Origin: Tindallia magadiensis
GTDB taxonomy: Bacteria; Bacillota; Clostridia; Peptostreptococcales; Tindalliaceae
DNA: 64,000 bases
Direction of reading: 5' to 3'
Assembly (NCBI RefSeq): GCF_900113635.1
Contig: NZ_FOQA01000003.1
Span: 172,496-236,495, forward strand
A program made the translations under genes and the position numbers. Shown one piece after another: positions 44,102-54,500 of this stretch (the first letter of the stretch is position 1; each line of letters starts with the position of its first letter). Below the pieces are notes generated by a model. It did not search any database. It was not told the origin of the DNA and saw only the letters and a list, made by a program, of their open reading frames with translations.

Positions 44102-44608
44102 ATGAGAATTTATACGCGAGGTGGCGATCAGGGAGAAACCAGTTTATGGGATGGTCAGCGAGTAAGTAAAGACGAGTGCCGGGTGGAATGTTATGGAACC
44201 GTCGATGAGCTGAGCAGTTTTATGGGCGTAGCTCGGGCCTCTGTAAAAGATCAGGAAGTCAACGAAATCTTAAAAGAGATTCAACAAGAATTGTTTATCC
44301 TGGGTGGTGAACTGGCAACCCGAAATCCAGAAAAAATTCGGGATACCATCACAGAGGAACATGTGAAAAAGCAAGAAGAGTTGATTGACCGCTATATGGG
44401 CCAGTTAGAAAAACCGTTAACTTTTGTAGTGCCTGGAGAAACTATTTCTTCAGCAAATCTTCATGTTGCCAGAACCGTATGTCGTCGCCTGGAACGACGA
44501 ATCATCTGGTTAATGCGGGAAGAAGAGATTAATGACTGTTTGCTGCGGTATGTGAATCGACTGTCCGATACGCTGTTTGCATTGGCAGTGAAAGAAGAGA
44601 GCCAGTAA
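44102..44608 (+). CDS. Cob(I)alamin adenosyltransferase, PduO type
   Basis: This 168-aa enzyme transfers the adenosyl group of ATP to cob(I)alamin, making adenosylcobalamin. The family motifs are complete: TRGGDQGETSLWDG at the N-terminus (ATP loop), VECYGTVDELSSFMG, and the C-terminal ARTVCRRLERR and YVNRLSDTLFALA. The GGAGG lies before the ATG. It is the first gene behind the cobalamin riboswitch, which supports the assignment. Confidence 0.95.
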   Translation: MRIYTRGGDQGETSLWDGQRVSKDECRVECYGTVDELSSFMGVARASVKDQEVNEILKEIQQELFILGGELATRNPEKIRDTITEEHVKKQEELIDRYMGQLEKPLTFVVPGETISSANLHVARTVCRRLERRIIWLMREEEINDCLLRYVNRLSDTLFALAVKEESQ

Positions 44609-44691
44609 AAGGCTTAGTAGCCGGTAAAGGACTTATTAGCTGGTAATGGATTTGCTGGATGGTAAAGGATTAGGTGGGGAGGTTGAGTTCA

Positions 44692-44847
44692 TTGGCAGAA
44701 AGAATAACATCATTAGAAAAATTAACTCATCGGGAGGCTAAATTGTTACAACTGATACGGGAAACCCAGCATGGAGAAATGCGACTGATTATTCAGGATG
44801 GTCATGCTATTCGCATCGAAGACTGGAAAAAATCTATGAAACTATGA
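44692..44847 (+). CDS. Small DUF2292 (YezD-like) protein
   Basis: A 51-codon gene from TTG 44692, with GGGGAGG nine bases upstream. The C-terminal half (EMRLIIQDGHAIRIEDWKKS) matches DUF2292 proteins, which have an I-I-Q-D-G-x-V-x-Q-I-E core. The N-terminal half is an amphipathic helix. The function is unknown; such genes often lie near sulfur or cofactor genes. It lies between the adenosyltransferase and the AspT-like carrier, probably in the same transcript. Confidence 0.68.
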   Translation: MAERITSLEKLTHREAKLLQLIRETQHGEMRLIIQDGHAIRIEDWKKSMKL

Positions 44848-44933
44848 ATGGTCGGAATGCCGGAGGTTTGGAAAAGGATAATTGGACAGACCTCTGGCGT
44901 TCTATGGAATTACTTTAAGACAAAGAAAAAAGG

Positions 44934-46154
44934 GTGATGTTTTTGAATGTGACGGAAATCGCCGCTAATCCTTTTCTTTTGATTGGGATATGCGTACTGG
45001 CAGGTCATTTGATGGGTCAGATAGAAGTGAAAGAAGTAAAGTTAGGCAGTTCGGCCGTGTTGTTTGCAGGGATACTGATCAGTTATCCACTCATCAGCTA
45101 TCTAAAAACAGCAGCCGTACCATTGGTTCCGGAAAACGGGCAACTAATACCAGCTTCGTTATTTCATTTAAGCTTGATGATTTTTATTGCTTCCGTTGGC
45201 TTAATGGCAGCGAAACATATTCGGCTGGTGATTCGACAATATGGATATCAATTTTTACTGTTGGCGTTAGCCATCACAACAGCCGGGGCATCCGCCAGCT
45301 ATTTTTTTATGAATTTCCTGTATCCGACCTTGAGAACGGCCATTCTTGGCACGTATGTAGGAGCGCTGACCAGTTCACCTGGCTTAGCAACGGCTCTTGA
45401 AATAACAGGAGCTGGCGGTGGTGGAGAGCAATCCATGGTTGGACTTGGCTACTCTATTGCCTATATTCCCGGTATTATGGCGGCGGTTATTTTTGTACAA
45501 CTCATTTATCGAAATCATAAGAGAAGCAGAAAAAATGATATAAACCAAGAAAGAACAGAAGTGAAACGGAGCAAGGAAAAGATTGAGATCACTGAAAAAG
45601 GTCAGGGAGCTGAAGGATGTTTTTGTATGGCATCTTTTTCCTTTGTTTGCGTGACAGGCATCATCCTTGGAAATATTTCTTTTTATCTGGGATCATTTTT
45701 GGGTACCTTTTCCTTAGGGACAACGGGTGGTGTTTTAATAAGTGCTTTGCTGCTGGGCGACAGGAAAAAATTGGGGCCTTTTCTTTTCCTGATGGACGAT
45801 AACAAACTGGGGGTTTTGCGTGACACCTCGTTAAACTTGTTTTTAGCGATCGTGGGGCTCAATTATGGATATCAGGCACTGCATATGCTGCAGGAGGTCG
45901 GAGCTACCTTGTTATGGGTAGGAACTATGATAGCCGTAGTCAGCATATTGGTCGGATATCTGGTAGGGAAGCATTTATTAAAACTTCCTACGGTTTATCT
46001 TGTAGGAGGAATTTGTGGTGGAATGACCAGTACGCCGGGACTTGCTGCTTCCATTGACGCGTTTGAAAGCGATGAAGTAACCGTGGGCTACGGAGCGGCT
46101 TATCCCTTTGCGCTATTGCTGATGATTCTATATACCAATATTTTATATCGATAA
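44934..46154 (+). CDS. AspT/YidE-type carrier without TrkA-C domain
   Basis: This 406-aa membrane protein has two homologous halves. Each has the signature Gly-(Ala/Gly)-x-Thr-Ser-(Ser/Thr)-Pro-Gly-Leu: GALTSSPGLATALE near residue 143 and GGMTSTPGLAAS near 362. This is the pattern of the aspartate:alanine exchanger family. Unlike E. coli YidE/YbjL, it lacks the central TrkA-C domains and has only a short charged linker. Start is uncertain among GTG 44934, ATG 44937 and TTG 44943. It precedes sucCD by 18 bases, so a dicarboxylate such as succinate is a plausible substrate. Confidence 0.75.
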   Translation: MMFLNVTEIAANPFLLIGICVLAGHLMGQIEVKEVKLGSSAVLFAGILISYPLISYLKTAAVPLVPENGQLIPASLFHLSLMIFIASVGLMAAKHIRLVIRQYGYQFLLLALAITTAGASASYFFMNFLYPTLRTAILGTYVGALTSSPGLATALEITGAGGGGEQSMVGLGYSIAYIPGIMAAVIFVQLIYRNHKRSRKNDINQERTEVKRSKEKIEITEKGQGAEGCFCMASFSFVCVTGIILGNISFYLGSFLGTFSLGTTGGVLISALLLGDRKKLGPFLFLMDDNKLGVLRDTSLNLFLAIVGLNYGYQALHMLQEVGATLLWVGTMIAVVSILVGYLVGKHLLKLPTVYLVGGICGGMTSTPGLAASIDAFESDEVTVGYGAAYPFALLLMILYTNILYR

Positions 46155-46172
46155 AGGAACGGAGGTTTAGCA

Positions 46173-47354
46173 ATGAACATTCATGAATATCAGGCGAAAT
46201 CCATCTTAAAGAAATACAACATAGCTGTACCACAAGGGTTTGCGGTTCACACAGCGGAAGAAGCGGAAGAGGCAGGCTGGAACATCCAAACGGATATAGC
46301 TGTTGTGAAAGCACAAATTCATGCTGGCGGTCGGGGCAAGGCTGGCGGAGTGAAAGTGGTAAAAAGCCTTAACGAGGTGAAAAAAGAAGCGGAAGCCTTA
46401 TTGGGAAAAAAGCTGGTAACTCATCAGACCGGACCGGAAGGTCGGGAAGTAAAAACCCTGTTGATTGAAGAAGGCTGTGATATTCTAAAAGAATATTATG
46501 TAGCGGTAACCTTGGATCGGGAAGCATCCCGGGTAATGATCATTGCTTCCGAAGAAGGAGGAACGGATATCGAAGCCGTAGCCGCTGAAACTCCGGAACG
46601 GATTCATCGTGAAGTGATTGATCCGGCTATTGGCTTAGCGGATTTTCAGGCCCGGCGGTTATGTGATGATATCAAAATTCCTTCGGAGCTGATTCCTGAA
46701 GCCTTATCCATTTTGAAAAATCTTTATCGATGCTTTGTGGAAGAAGATTGTTCCATGGCAGAAATAAATCCTTTGGTCACGACAGAAAATGGTGGTATGA
46801 TGGCACTAGATGCAAAGTTAAGCTTTGACGAAAATGCTCTTTTCCGACAGCCGCATCTAATGTCTTTCCGAGATCAGAATGAAGAAGATGAAAAAGAAAC
46901 AAAAGCAGCGGCGCACGACCTTTCCTATATTTCTCTGGACGGAAATATTGGGTGCATGGTGAACGGCGCTGGTCTGGCCATGGCGACCATGGATATTATC
47001 AAATACTATGGCGGGGATCCGGCAAATTTTCTGGATGTAGGCGGTAGCGCTACAGAGGAGAAAGTCACCGAAGCTTTTAAGATTATCTTATCAGATACCA
47101 AGGTGGAGGGCATTTTTGTCAATATTTTTGGAGGCATTATGCGCTGCGATATTATTGCGGAAGGAGTTCTTAATGCCGTCAAAGAAATAAACCTTCAGGT
47201 ACCCTTGGTGATTCGTCTGGAAGGAACTAATGTTAAAGAAGGAAGAAAACTCCTAGAAGCATCAACCCTTTCCATCCATACGGTGATGAATATGGACGAA
47301 GGCGCAAAAAAAATCGTGGAATTGGTAAAAGATAAAGGAGGTGCGGTTCAATGA
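46173..47354 (+). CDS. sucC: Succinate--CoA ligase (ADP-forming) beta subunit
   Basis: This 393-aa ATP-grasp subunit begins [17 protein letters not shown] and has [12 protein letters not shown] near residues 50-61, [12 protein letters not shown] near 190 and the C-terminal [15 protein letters not shown]. It binds ATP and succinate and works with SucD to make succinyl-CoA or the reverse. The start follows ACGGAGG. Its last four bases overlap sucD. Malate-CoA ligase is closely related and cannot be excluded. Confidence 0.95.
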   Translation: MNIHEYQAKSILKKYNIAVPQGFAVHTAEEAEEAGWNIQTDIAVVKAQIHAGGRGKAGGVKVVKSLNEVKKEAEALLGKKLVTHQTGPEGREVKTLLIEEGCDILKEYYVAVTLDREASRVMIIASEEGGTDIEAVAAETPERIHREVIDPAIGLADFQARRLCDDIKIPSELIPEALSILKNLYRCFVEEDCSMAEINPLVTTENGGMMALDAKLSFDENALFRQPHLMSFRDQNEEDEKETKAAAHDLSYISLDGNIGCMVNGAGLAMATMDIIKYYGGDPANFLDVGGSATEEKVTEAFKIILSDTKVEGIFVNIFGGIMRCDIIAEGVLNAVKEINLQVPLVIRLEGTNVKEGRKLLEASTLSIHTVMNMDEGAKKIVELVKDKGGAVQ

Positions 47355-48283
47355 GCATCTGGGTAAATGAAACATCAAGAATCCTTATTCAGGGCATTAC
47401 CGGAAAAACAGCCCAGTATCATGCCCAACTGATGCAGGAATATGGCAGTACCATTGTAGCCGGTGTCAGTCCTGGAAAAGAAGGCCAGGCACTGTTGGGA
47501 ATACCTGTGTTTCACACGGTGCGAAAAGCAGTGGAAAGAACCAGTGCCAATGTGAGCGTTATCTACGTACCAGCTCCCTATGCCGCCGATGCCATCATGG
47601 AAGCTGTAGATGCTTCTTTGGATCTGGTGGTATGCATTACAGAGCATATACCGGTATTGGATATGGTAAAAGTGAAAAAGTACATGGAAGGCAAAAAAAC
47701 CCGGCTGATTGGACCCAACTGCCCGGGAATTATCACGCCGGAAGCTTGCAAAATTGGAATTATGCCCGGCTATATTCATCGAAAAGGAAGAATCGGCGTT
47801 GTTTCCCGATCAGGAACCCTGACTTACGAAGCGGTACACCAGTTATCTCAAAGAGGTATCGGACAGTCAACCGCTGTTGGCATTGGCGGTGACCCGATCC
47901 ATGGTACCGATTTCATTGATGTACTACAGGCTTTTCAACAGGATGATGAGACAGACGCCGTAGTGATGATTGGCGAAATTGGAGGCAGTGCAGAAGAAAA
48001 AGCCGCCGCTTGGATCAGAGAGCATATGAAGAAACCGGTGGTAGGCTTTATCAGCGGAGAAACCGCACCACCGGGGAAAAGGATGGGCCATGCCGGAGCC
48101 ATTATATCAGCAGGAAAAGGTACGGCCAAAGAAAAAATAGAAGCCATGAAAAAGGCTGGTATTTATATGGCAGAAAAACCTACCAGCATTGGAAAAACTT
48201 TGGTAGAAGCGTTAAAAAAAGAAAATCTATGGGTAGACGAATTTGAATCTTATCAGCATAAAATTTCGAAAGCCTTAAAATAA
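47351..48283 (+). CDS. sucD: Succinate--CoA ligase (ADP-forming) alpha subunit
   Basis: This 310-aa CoA-binding subunit has the N-terminal [27 protein letters not shown] near residue 120 and the phospho-histidine loop GHAGAIIS near 246-253. It overlaps sucC by four bases. In an anaerobe next to B12 genes, the pair may serve succinate activation before a methylmalonyl-CoA step, or substrate-level ATP formation. Confidence 0.95.
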   Translation: MSIWVNETSRILIQGITGKTAQYHAQLMQEYGSTIVAGVSPGKEGQALLGIPVFHTVRKAVERTSANVSVIYVPAPYAADAIMEAVDASLDLVVCITEHIPVLDMVKVKKYMEGKKTRLIGPNCPGIITPEACKIGIMPGYIHRKGRIGVVSRSGTLTYEAVHQLSQRGIGQSTAVGIGGDPIHGTDFIDVLQAFQQDDETDAVVMIGEIGGSAEEKAAAWIREHMKKPVVGFISGETAPPGKRMGHAGAIISAGKGTAKEKIEAMKKAGIYMAEKPTSIGKTLVEALKKENLWVDEFESYQHKISKALK

Positions 48284-48308
48284 AAACAGAATAGTTTCTA
48301 CTGACTGG

Positions 48309-48438
48309 AAAACCAGAGGTAGCTAAGAACTCATGTATCTGATGATTAACATCGAAAACTCCTTCTTAAAAGAGGAGATAAGCGATGTTGCCTTCTCGGA
48401 TAAAAATGAGTTTACTAGCGACCTCTGGTTTTTTATAT
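48309..48438 (+). ncRNA. Structured leader: long nested hairpin ending in a terminator
   Basis: Five helices nest in one arm: AAAACCAGAGGT with ACCTCTGGTTTT (12 perfect pairs), AACTCAT with ATGAGTT, ATCTGA with TCGGAT, AACATCG with CGATGTT, and an apical CTCC/GGAG stem. The outer stem ends in T-rich sequence. It matches no riboswitch I know. It could be the sucCD terminator, a leader controlling the giant surface protein, or both. A weak promoter (TTTACT, 17 bases, TATATA) overlaps the 3' arm. Confidence 0.6.
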
Positions 48439-48534
48439 ATAGCATCATCTGATTACATAGAAGAAAGGGGCGGATGGAGGAAGCGGTGCAAGGAAAAGAG
48501 AAAGAAGAAAAGCACAGGAAAGGGAGGCGTAAGA

Positions 48535-51500
48535 ATGTCAAAAATGGCATGGAAGCAACGTATTGCGTTGCTAGTAATTTTAAGTATGATATTGCCTTTG
48601 TTTAGCCCTATGATGCTTTGGGCTGAAAAGGACTTAACAGAAATCAACAGAAAAGCATCGACAGAAACGGTTACAGAAGCCGTTTATCAGGAAGTGGATG
48701 AAAAGAAAGATATAGAAAAAGAAGGAATTATAGAGAATAAAGAAGTTGGCATACTTTATCAAGATGATGACATGGTTAACTTTACCTTAAATGGAGAAGG
48801 ACTCTTCAGCGAGCCGGAGCCCAGCTATGGTTATATAGGCAGGGAGGTGACAGTTTATGTCAGTCCGCCTGAAGGGAAGTATATTGATCAGTTTTTAGTA
48901 AATGAAGAAGATAAGACAGAAGCACTTGAAAACTTAGGCCCCTTCTATCAATGCATTATTTCTATACAGACAGATACGGAAATAAAAGTGCTTTATAAAA
49001 GTGTGGATTCCGATTCGCAAGAACTGGTGATCCACGCAGACACAGCGGATCTTATGATTGGAGAAGCAAGATCCATTGCTTTGGAGTATCGGGGTGAAGC
49101 CGTAGAACCACCATTTGATGGATTTTGGTGGGAGATTGATGATGAATCTATTGCTTCTTTTGATAGAAATACTGGTGAGATCACAGCATTAAAATCCGGT
49201 ACTTTTATTTTAACAGCCATGTTGCGCGGAGACAGGGAGCGCAAAGATCAAATAGAAATAGAAGTGCTACCGCCGTTTGTGTCAACGATCCGGATAGAAG
49301 GCAATGATCATACCATTGTTTCGGAACGAGAAGTGGAAATTACCTCTCTGGACTTGACGGAATACAACATTAGCCGAGAGTTTGACGAAGTCCGGCCTAT
49401 TCATGTTATTATTGCTGGACTGGAAAGCGTAGGCATTGATTGTACGGACAGTCAAAACGGGATTAACCATAATAATGGCACCTATATTGATATGATTAAT
49501 GGATTAGCTACGTTTAGTACAGGACCTGGCGACGGGTGGATGTACTACGTGGATCATCAGTGGGCTAATTTAGGGGTAGATAATTACCGGATTGATCCTA
49601 ACCAGCAGATTGTTATGTTTTTTGTGGAAGATTATATGGATAACACCTACAGCTGGTTCGAAGAAAAAAGGATCCATACATCAACAGGAGAAGCAACCGA
49701 ACTGGTGTTGACTGGATCTCATTATAATATGTGGACAGATGAAACAACCACAGGACCTGTAGAAGGTGCAAAAATTCTATGGGACGAAGAAGTTCTAGCA
49801 ATAGACGGCGAAACCTTTATCACCGATGAAGATGGAAAGGTATCCATCATTTTTGACAAGCCTGGAACCTATCATCTATCGGCTGAAAGATTTTCGACAG
49901 AAGGTAAACGAGATATTTCCAGACCTTATGTAAAAGTAGTGGTAGAAGGAGACGAAAAAGAGCCCACTCCCTTTGAAGTGGAACTCAAAGGATTGACGAA
50001 TCCCTCCTATCAGTCAAAGGTTACAGCTAAAGTGGAGTATCGGGGTGACTTTCAGAAGCCGGTATCGATTCAGTTAGAATATGATGGTCAAATCATAGAA
50101 GCTGAAGCATCAGGCGAATACGTTCTGAATCTGGCGGAAGGCATTAATGTGATTCGTGTAACAGCGACGGATGCCACAGGAAAAGAAGTAAGCGACCGAA
50201 AAGTGATTTCCTATAGCCAAATCAAGGTAGTAGACTTTAAACCAGCTCCTGGTCAGTTTACCAATACAAACTGGACCGATGCCAGTCGACTTCGCTCTGT
50301 TCCGGATGCGGGTATTTCCCTGGGGGCTTTTGGCGGGTATGTTATTGTAGAATTTGAAGAACCTGTGAAAAATGACCCTCGAAATCCATACGGCATGGAT
50401 TTTACGGTGTTCGGAAATCCTTTTGAAATAGCAGGGCAACCGAATATTTACAATCAGGAACCAGGTATTGTAGAGGTAAGCAATAGTTTGGAAGGGCCAT
50501 GGTACGTATTGGCAGGTTCGGAGCATTATCAGGAAGATACGTACCACGATTATCGGGTGACATATACCAATCCGAAAAAAGAAGAAGCTACCAATGTTCC
50601 CTGGCAGGATAATAAAGGGAATCAAGGGCATGTAAAAAGAACGATTTATAATAATCCTATGTATCCTGATGCTGAAGCTTTTCCAAATATTAATCAGGAT
50701 CAATATACCCTGACAGGCGTATCTATTCTTAACGATCTGGCAGGAACGGAGGTAGGAACAAGGGCGTATCAGGTAGGGTTTGGATATGCGGATAGCACCC
50801 CTACTGCTTCTGGTGCTGATTTTCAAGGTCCGCCCAACAATCCTTACCGATTAGGAATTCAAGGTTATGGTGGCGACGCCATGGACCTGCGATGGGCTGT
50901 GGATCAGCAGGGAAATCCGGTAAAGGTAGACGAAATTCGCTACGTAAAAGTATATACCGGAGTGATGAAGCATGCTGGCAGTTTTGGCGAAATTTCCACA
51001 GAAATAACAGGAATACGTCCCAGCACTCCAGTGGAAAACAAGGTTCATCGCATTGAGATTGCAGGAGATTTAGAAATAGAACCTGGTCAGACCAGTCAGC
51101 TATACGTAAAGGCTTTTGATCAAGCAGGAAAAGAAACCATTCATCAGCAAATCGACTGGAGTATTGAAGATAGCAAAGCAGCTGATATTCGAAAAGAAGC
51201 TGGTCTTGTAACAGGTCTGCAGGATGGCAAGGTTCAAATAACCGCTACTTTAGCAACAGATCCAACGGTGCAGGATACTGTAGAGATGGTAGTTGGGTCC
51301 CCGGAAACGGTTATTCCTAAAAGCCTTCATATCACTAATCCAACAGGAAATAACACCCTACAGGTGGGTGGAAAAACACGGCTTACACCGGTAGTATACG
51401 ATGAGACAGGTCATATTATTGAAGGAATTGAAGACGATGCTTTTGCTTGGGAAAGTCAGGAAGAAAGTATTGCCTCAGTAAAACCATGTCCCGTATTTGC

Positions 51501-54500
51501 AGGACGCTGGGAAGTTGAAGGACATCGTGTGGGATACACGACTATCCAGGCTGTTTATGAAGGGATAGAAGGTTCAGCCATCATTCGGGTCGTCGAAGAG
51601 GAACTGAATGTACGCACCGATGATAATCGTAGGATTGCAGAAAACGCTTGGAAAAATGCGTTGGAAAATGCAAAAACCTTACAAAGCGAAAAAGTGTATT
51701 TAGGCGTTATCAATACGAAGCGTGACCGGGAAGGAGAGATTCTTCGAATACCGGTGGCATTTTTGCAACAAGCAAAAGAGCAAAAAATCACGCTAGTAGT
51801 GGAAGCCAAGGATTATGGCCTGGTCATTGATCCAAAAGCTTTTGATCTGTCACCCTATGAAGCAGATTCTGCAGAGTTGAGGATCAAGACCAGCATGCTG
51901 GAAGCTGAAAGCATACCGGCTTATCAGGGGAAAGAAACACTGGGAAGAACTTGGAAGCTGGAAATGAGTTTTCATGATGGTGAGCAGATGCTGGAAGAAA
52001 TCAGCCAATTTCCGGCAGGTATGGAAATTCAGTGGAGGATGAAATACTGGGGTCACGAAGGTGCGGCTCAGGAGGCCGACCGCATGCATCCCTATATTCT
52101 GGAAGACAATCAAGAAGCCTATATTGGACATTCCGAATACCATGCGGAATCTCAACAGCTTCGGTTTTCATTAAAAAAACCAGCCCTGGTGACTACGGTA
52201 CTAGGTGATTATGAACCAGAAGAAGAGCCAGTGGAAGAAGAACCAGAGGAAGAACTTGAACCGGGAAGTTTGGAAGAGGCGGCTCGTCAGTTGGTTCGAT
52301 ACTATCAGAGCCAGCAACCGAACAGTCCCACCAGTGATTGGGAAGCCTTTGTAGGCCTTTGGGGTCTTGGAGAAAACTTCCGTCAATCACCATGGCCGGT
52401 CTATGGATGGCAGGAAAAAGATCCAGGATTTGATGCCATCACTTTTGGCAACGCCCATATTCACCATATTTACAGTCTGTTGGGAACCGGTCACAATCCA
52501 GCAGAAGCCTTTGAAACCAATCGAAATCTTTTTTCAGAACTAGCACAACAACAAAACGCAGATAGTGGCTATTTTGGAAACCTAGGAAAACATATCTGGG
52601 CGATGGTAGCCTTGGACATTGGATTAGATATCGATGCTGAAATACCGGAATGGAATGCAGCGGCAAGGCAAAAAGCCATTGACGCTTTGTTGGCTCAACA
52701 AAATGCAGACGGCAGTTTTGGTCGATTTAGTCATATTGACTATACCGGTTGGGCATTAATTCCACTTTCTCGATCAGAAGGTGTCGCTGTAGAAAAAGCC
52801 ATTCAAGACGCTAAAAGCTATCTGAAATCCATGCAGGAACCGGATGGAGGCTTTGGTGGCACAGGCATGTGGGATGTGGCCAACTCCAACAGTATTGCAT
52901 GCGTTATTCAAGGACTAACAGCCCTTGGTATTGATATTCAGGATCCAGAAGGTCCTTGGGCAAAAAATGGAAACACGCCAGTAGACGCTTTATTGAAATA
53001 TCAGCGGGAAGATGGTTCCTTTAACTGGAAAATGGATGATGAAGGTTCCATTGGTATGGCGACCAAACAAGTGTCGGTAGCGATATCCGACTTACAGGAA
53101 GGCAGTTCCACCTGGTACCGGATGGGAACAATTTCCTTTGAAACCGTTGATGATTCAGGCCTTATAGCTCTCATCGAAGAAGCAGAGGAAAAAGAAGCCG
53201 GGCAGTATACCGCTGTTTCCTGGCAACGAATGAATCAAGCATTGGAAGAAGCCAAAGAACTAGTAAAGAACCAATCGGCAACACAGGAAGCCGTAGATCA
53301 GGCGGCAGGAAAATTACGGGAAGCCCTTCATCTGTTGGTCAGACGAGTAACTCTGTCCCAAGAAGAAGGAAGCCATCGGATTACGTTGGAAGACATGGAA
53401 GAAGAAGTTGAAATAGAAATAAGTCCAGCGGATAGTCATAAGGAAGTAGAAATCCTGCTTTCTTCGACAAAACCGGCAAGAATGAATCTGCCAGCCGATA
53501 CTCCCCTTCCTGGGATAAGGGCAGAAAACGGAAAAAGCGTTTTTGAGCTAGAAAAAGGAACGCAGATCACAGAGGGAGACAGCTCTCGATTTGACCTGTT
53601 AATCGAAAGACCGGAAAAAGAAAATGAAATAGAGTCGCTTTTGAAAAACCACTTAAGCAGCAACGGAAGTCCTTCTTCCATAAAGACAGTTGGGAAGGCT
53701 CTATCCCTTGGAAATGAAGAAAGAATAACCTTAGATCAATACGCAACCCTGACTTTTAAGGGCGAAAGTGGCAAAGAAGCAGGTTATCTTCAAAATGGTA
53801 CGCTGAGCCTTGTCGAAAAAGTAAGCAATATAGAAGAAGCTGAAAAGCAAGGCATGGAAATCTTTGCTTATGATAACGGAGAAAATCTGTTGATTCGCAC
53901 CACTCACTTTACAGATTTCTTTGTGTACAGTTTGGAAGAAGATCAGGAAGAAGATCAGGAAGATGAAGAGGATACCGGATCAGATACTGGATCGGATACT
54001 GGCGGTGGTGGAGCTGGTGGCGGCGGTGGTGTCGCACCAAAACCAGAAAAACAAACCGTAACCATTTCGATTGATAAAAAAACCATTGGAAAAGGGTATG
54101 TGCTCCGACCTGTGGAAGTAGAGTTAAAAGAAGGAGATTCAGCCTGGGACGTATTAAAGCGGGAAATGGATCGTCGCTCCATCGCTTATCGCTATAGTTT
54201 CTCCGATCAATACAATAGCGTTTATGTAGAATCCATTGCAGGAGACGGTGAGTTTGATCATGGCGAGTTCAGTGGCTGGATGTACAATGTGAATGGATGG
54301 TACCCTAACTATGGTGCCAGCCGATATGAGTTAAGGCATGGCGACCGAATGCAATGGCGCTATACCACCAACTTGGGAGAAGATCTTGGAGAAGATCTAA
54401 GCAAGTGGGAGAATGATGGCGACGGTGGCCATACGGTTGAAATAAAAGCAGGTGAGAAAAAGCCAGTTCTTCAGATTCCGGAAGATATTAAAGAAAAATA

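Noticed and set aside
48309-48438. Lysine or cobalamin riboswitch
   Set aside because: An AGAGGTAGC start recalls the lysine element, but its conserved core is absent and the structure is a single arm; none of the B12-box sequences are present.
48385-48534. N-terminal extension of the giant surface protein
   Set aside because: It lies in the structured leader and T-rich DNA; the signal peptide and the GGAGG site fix the start at 48535.
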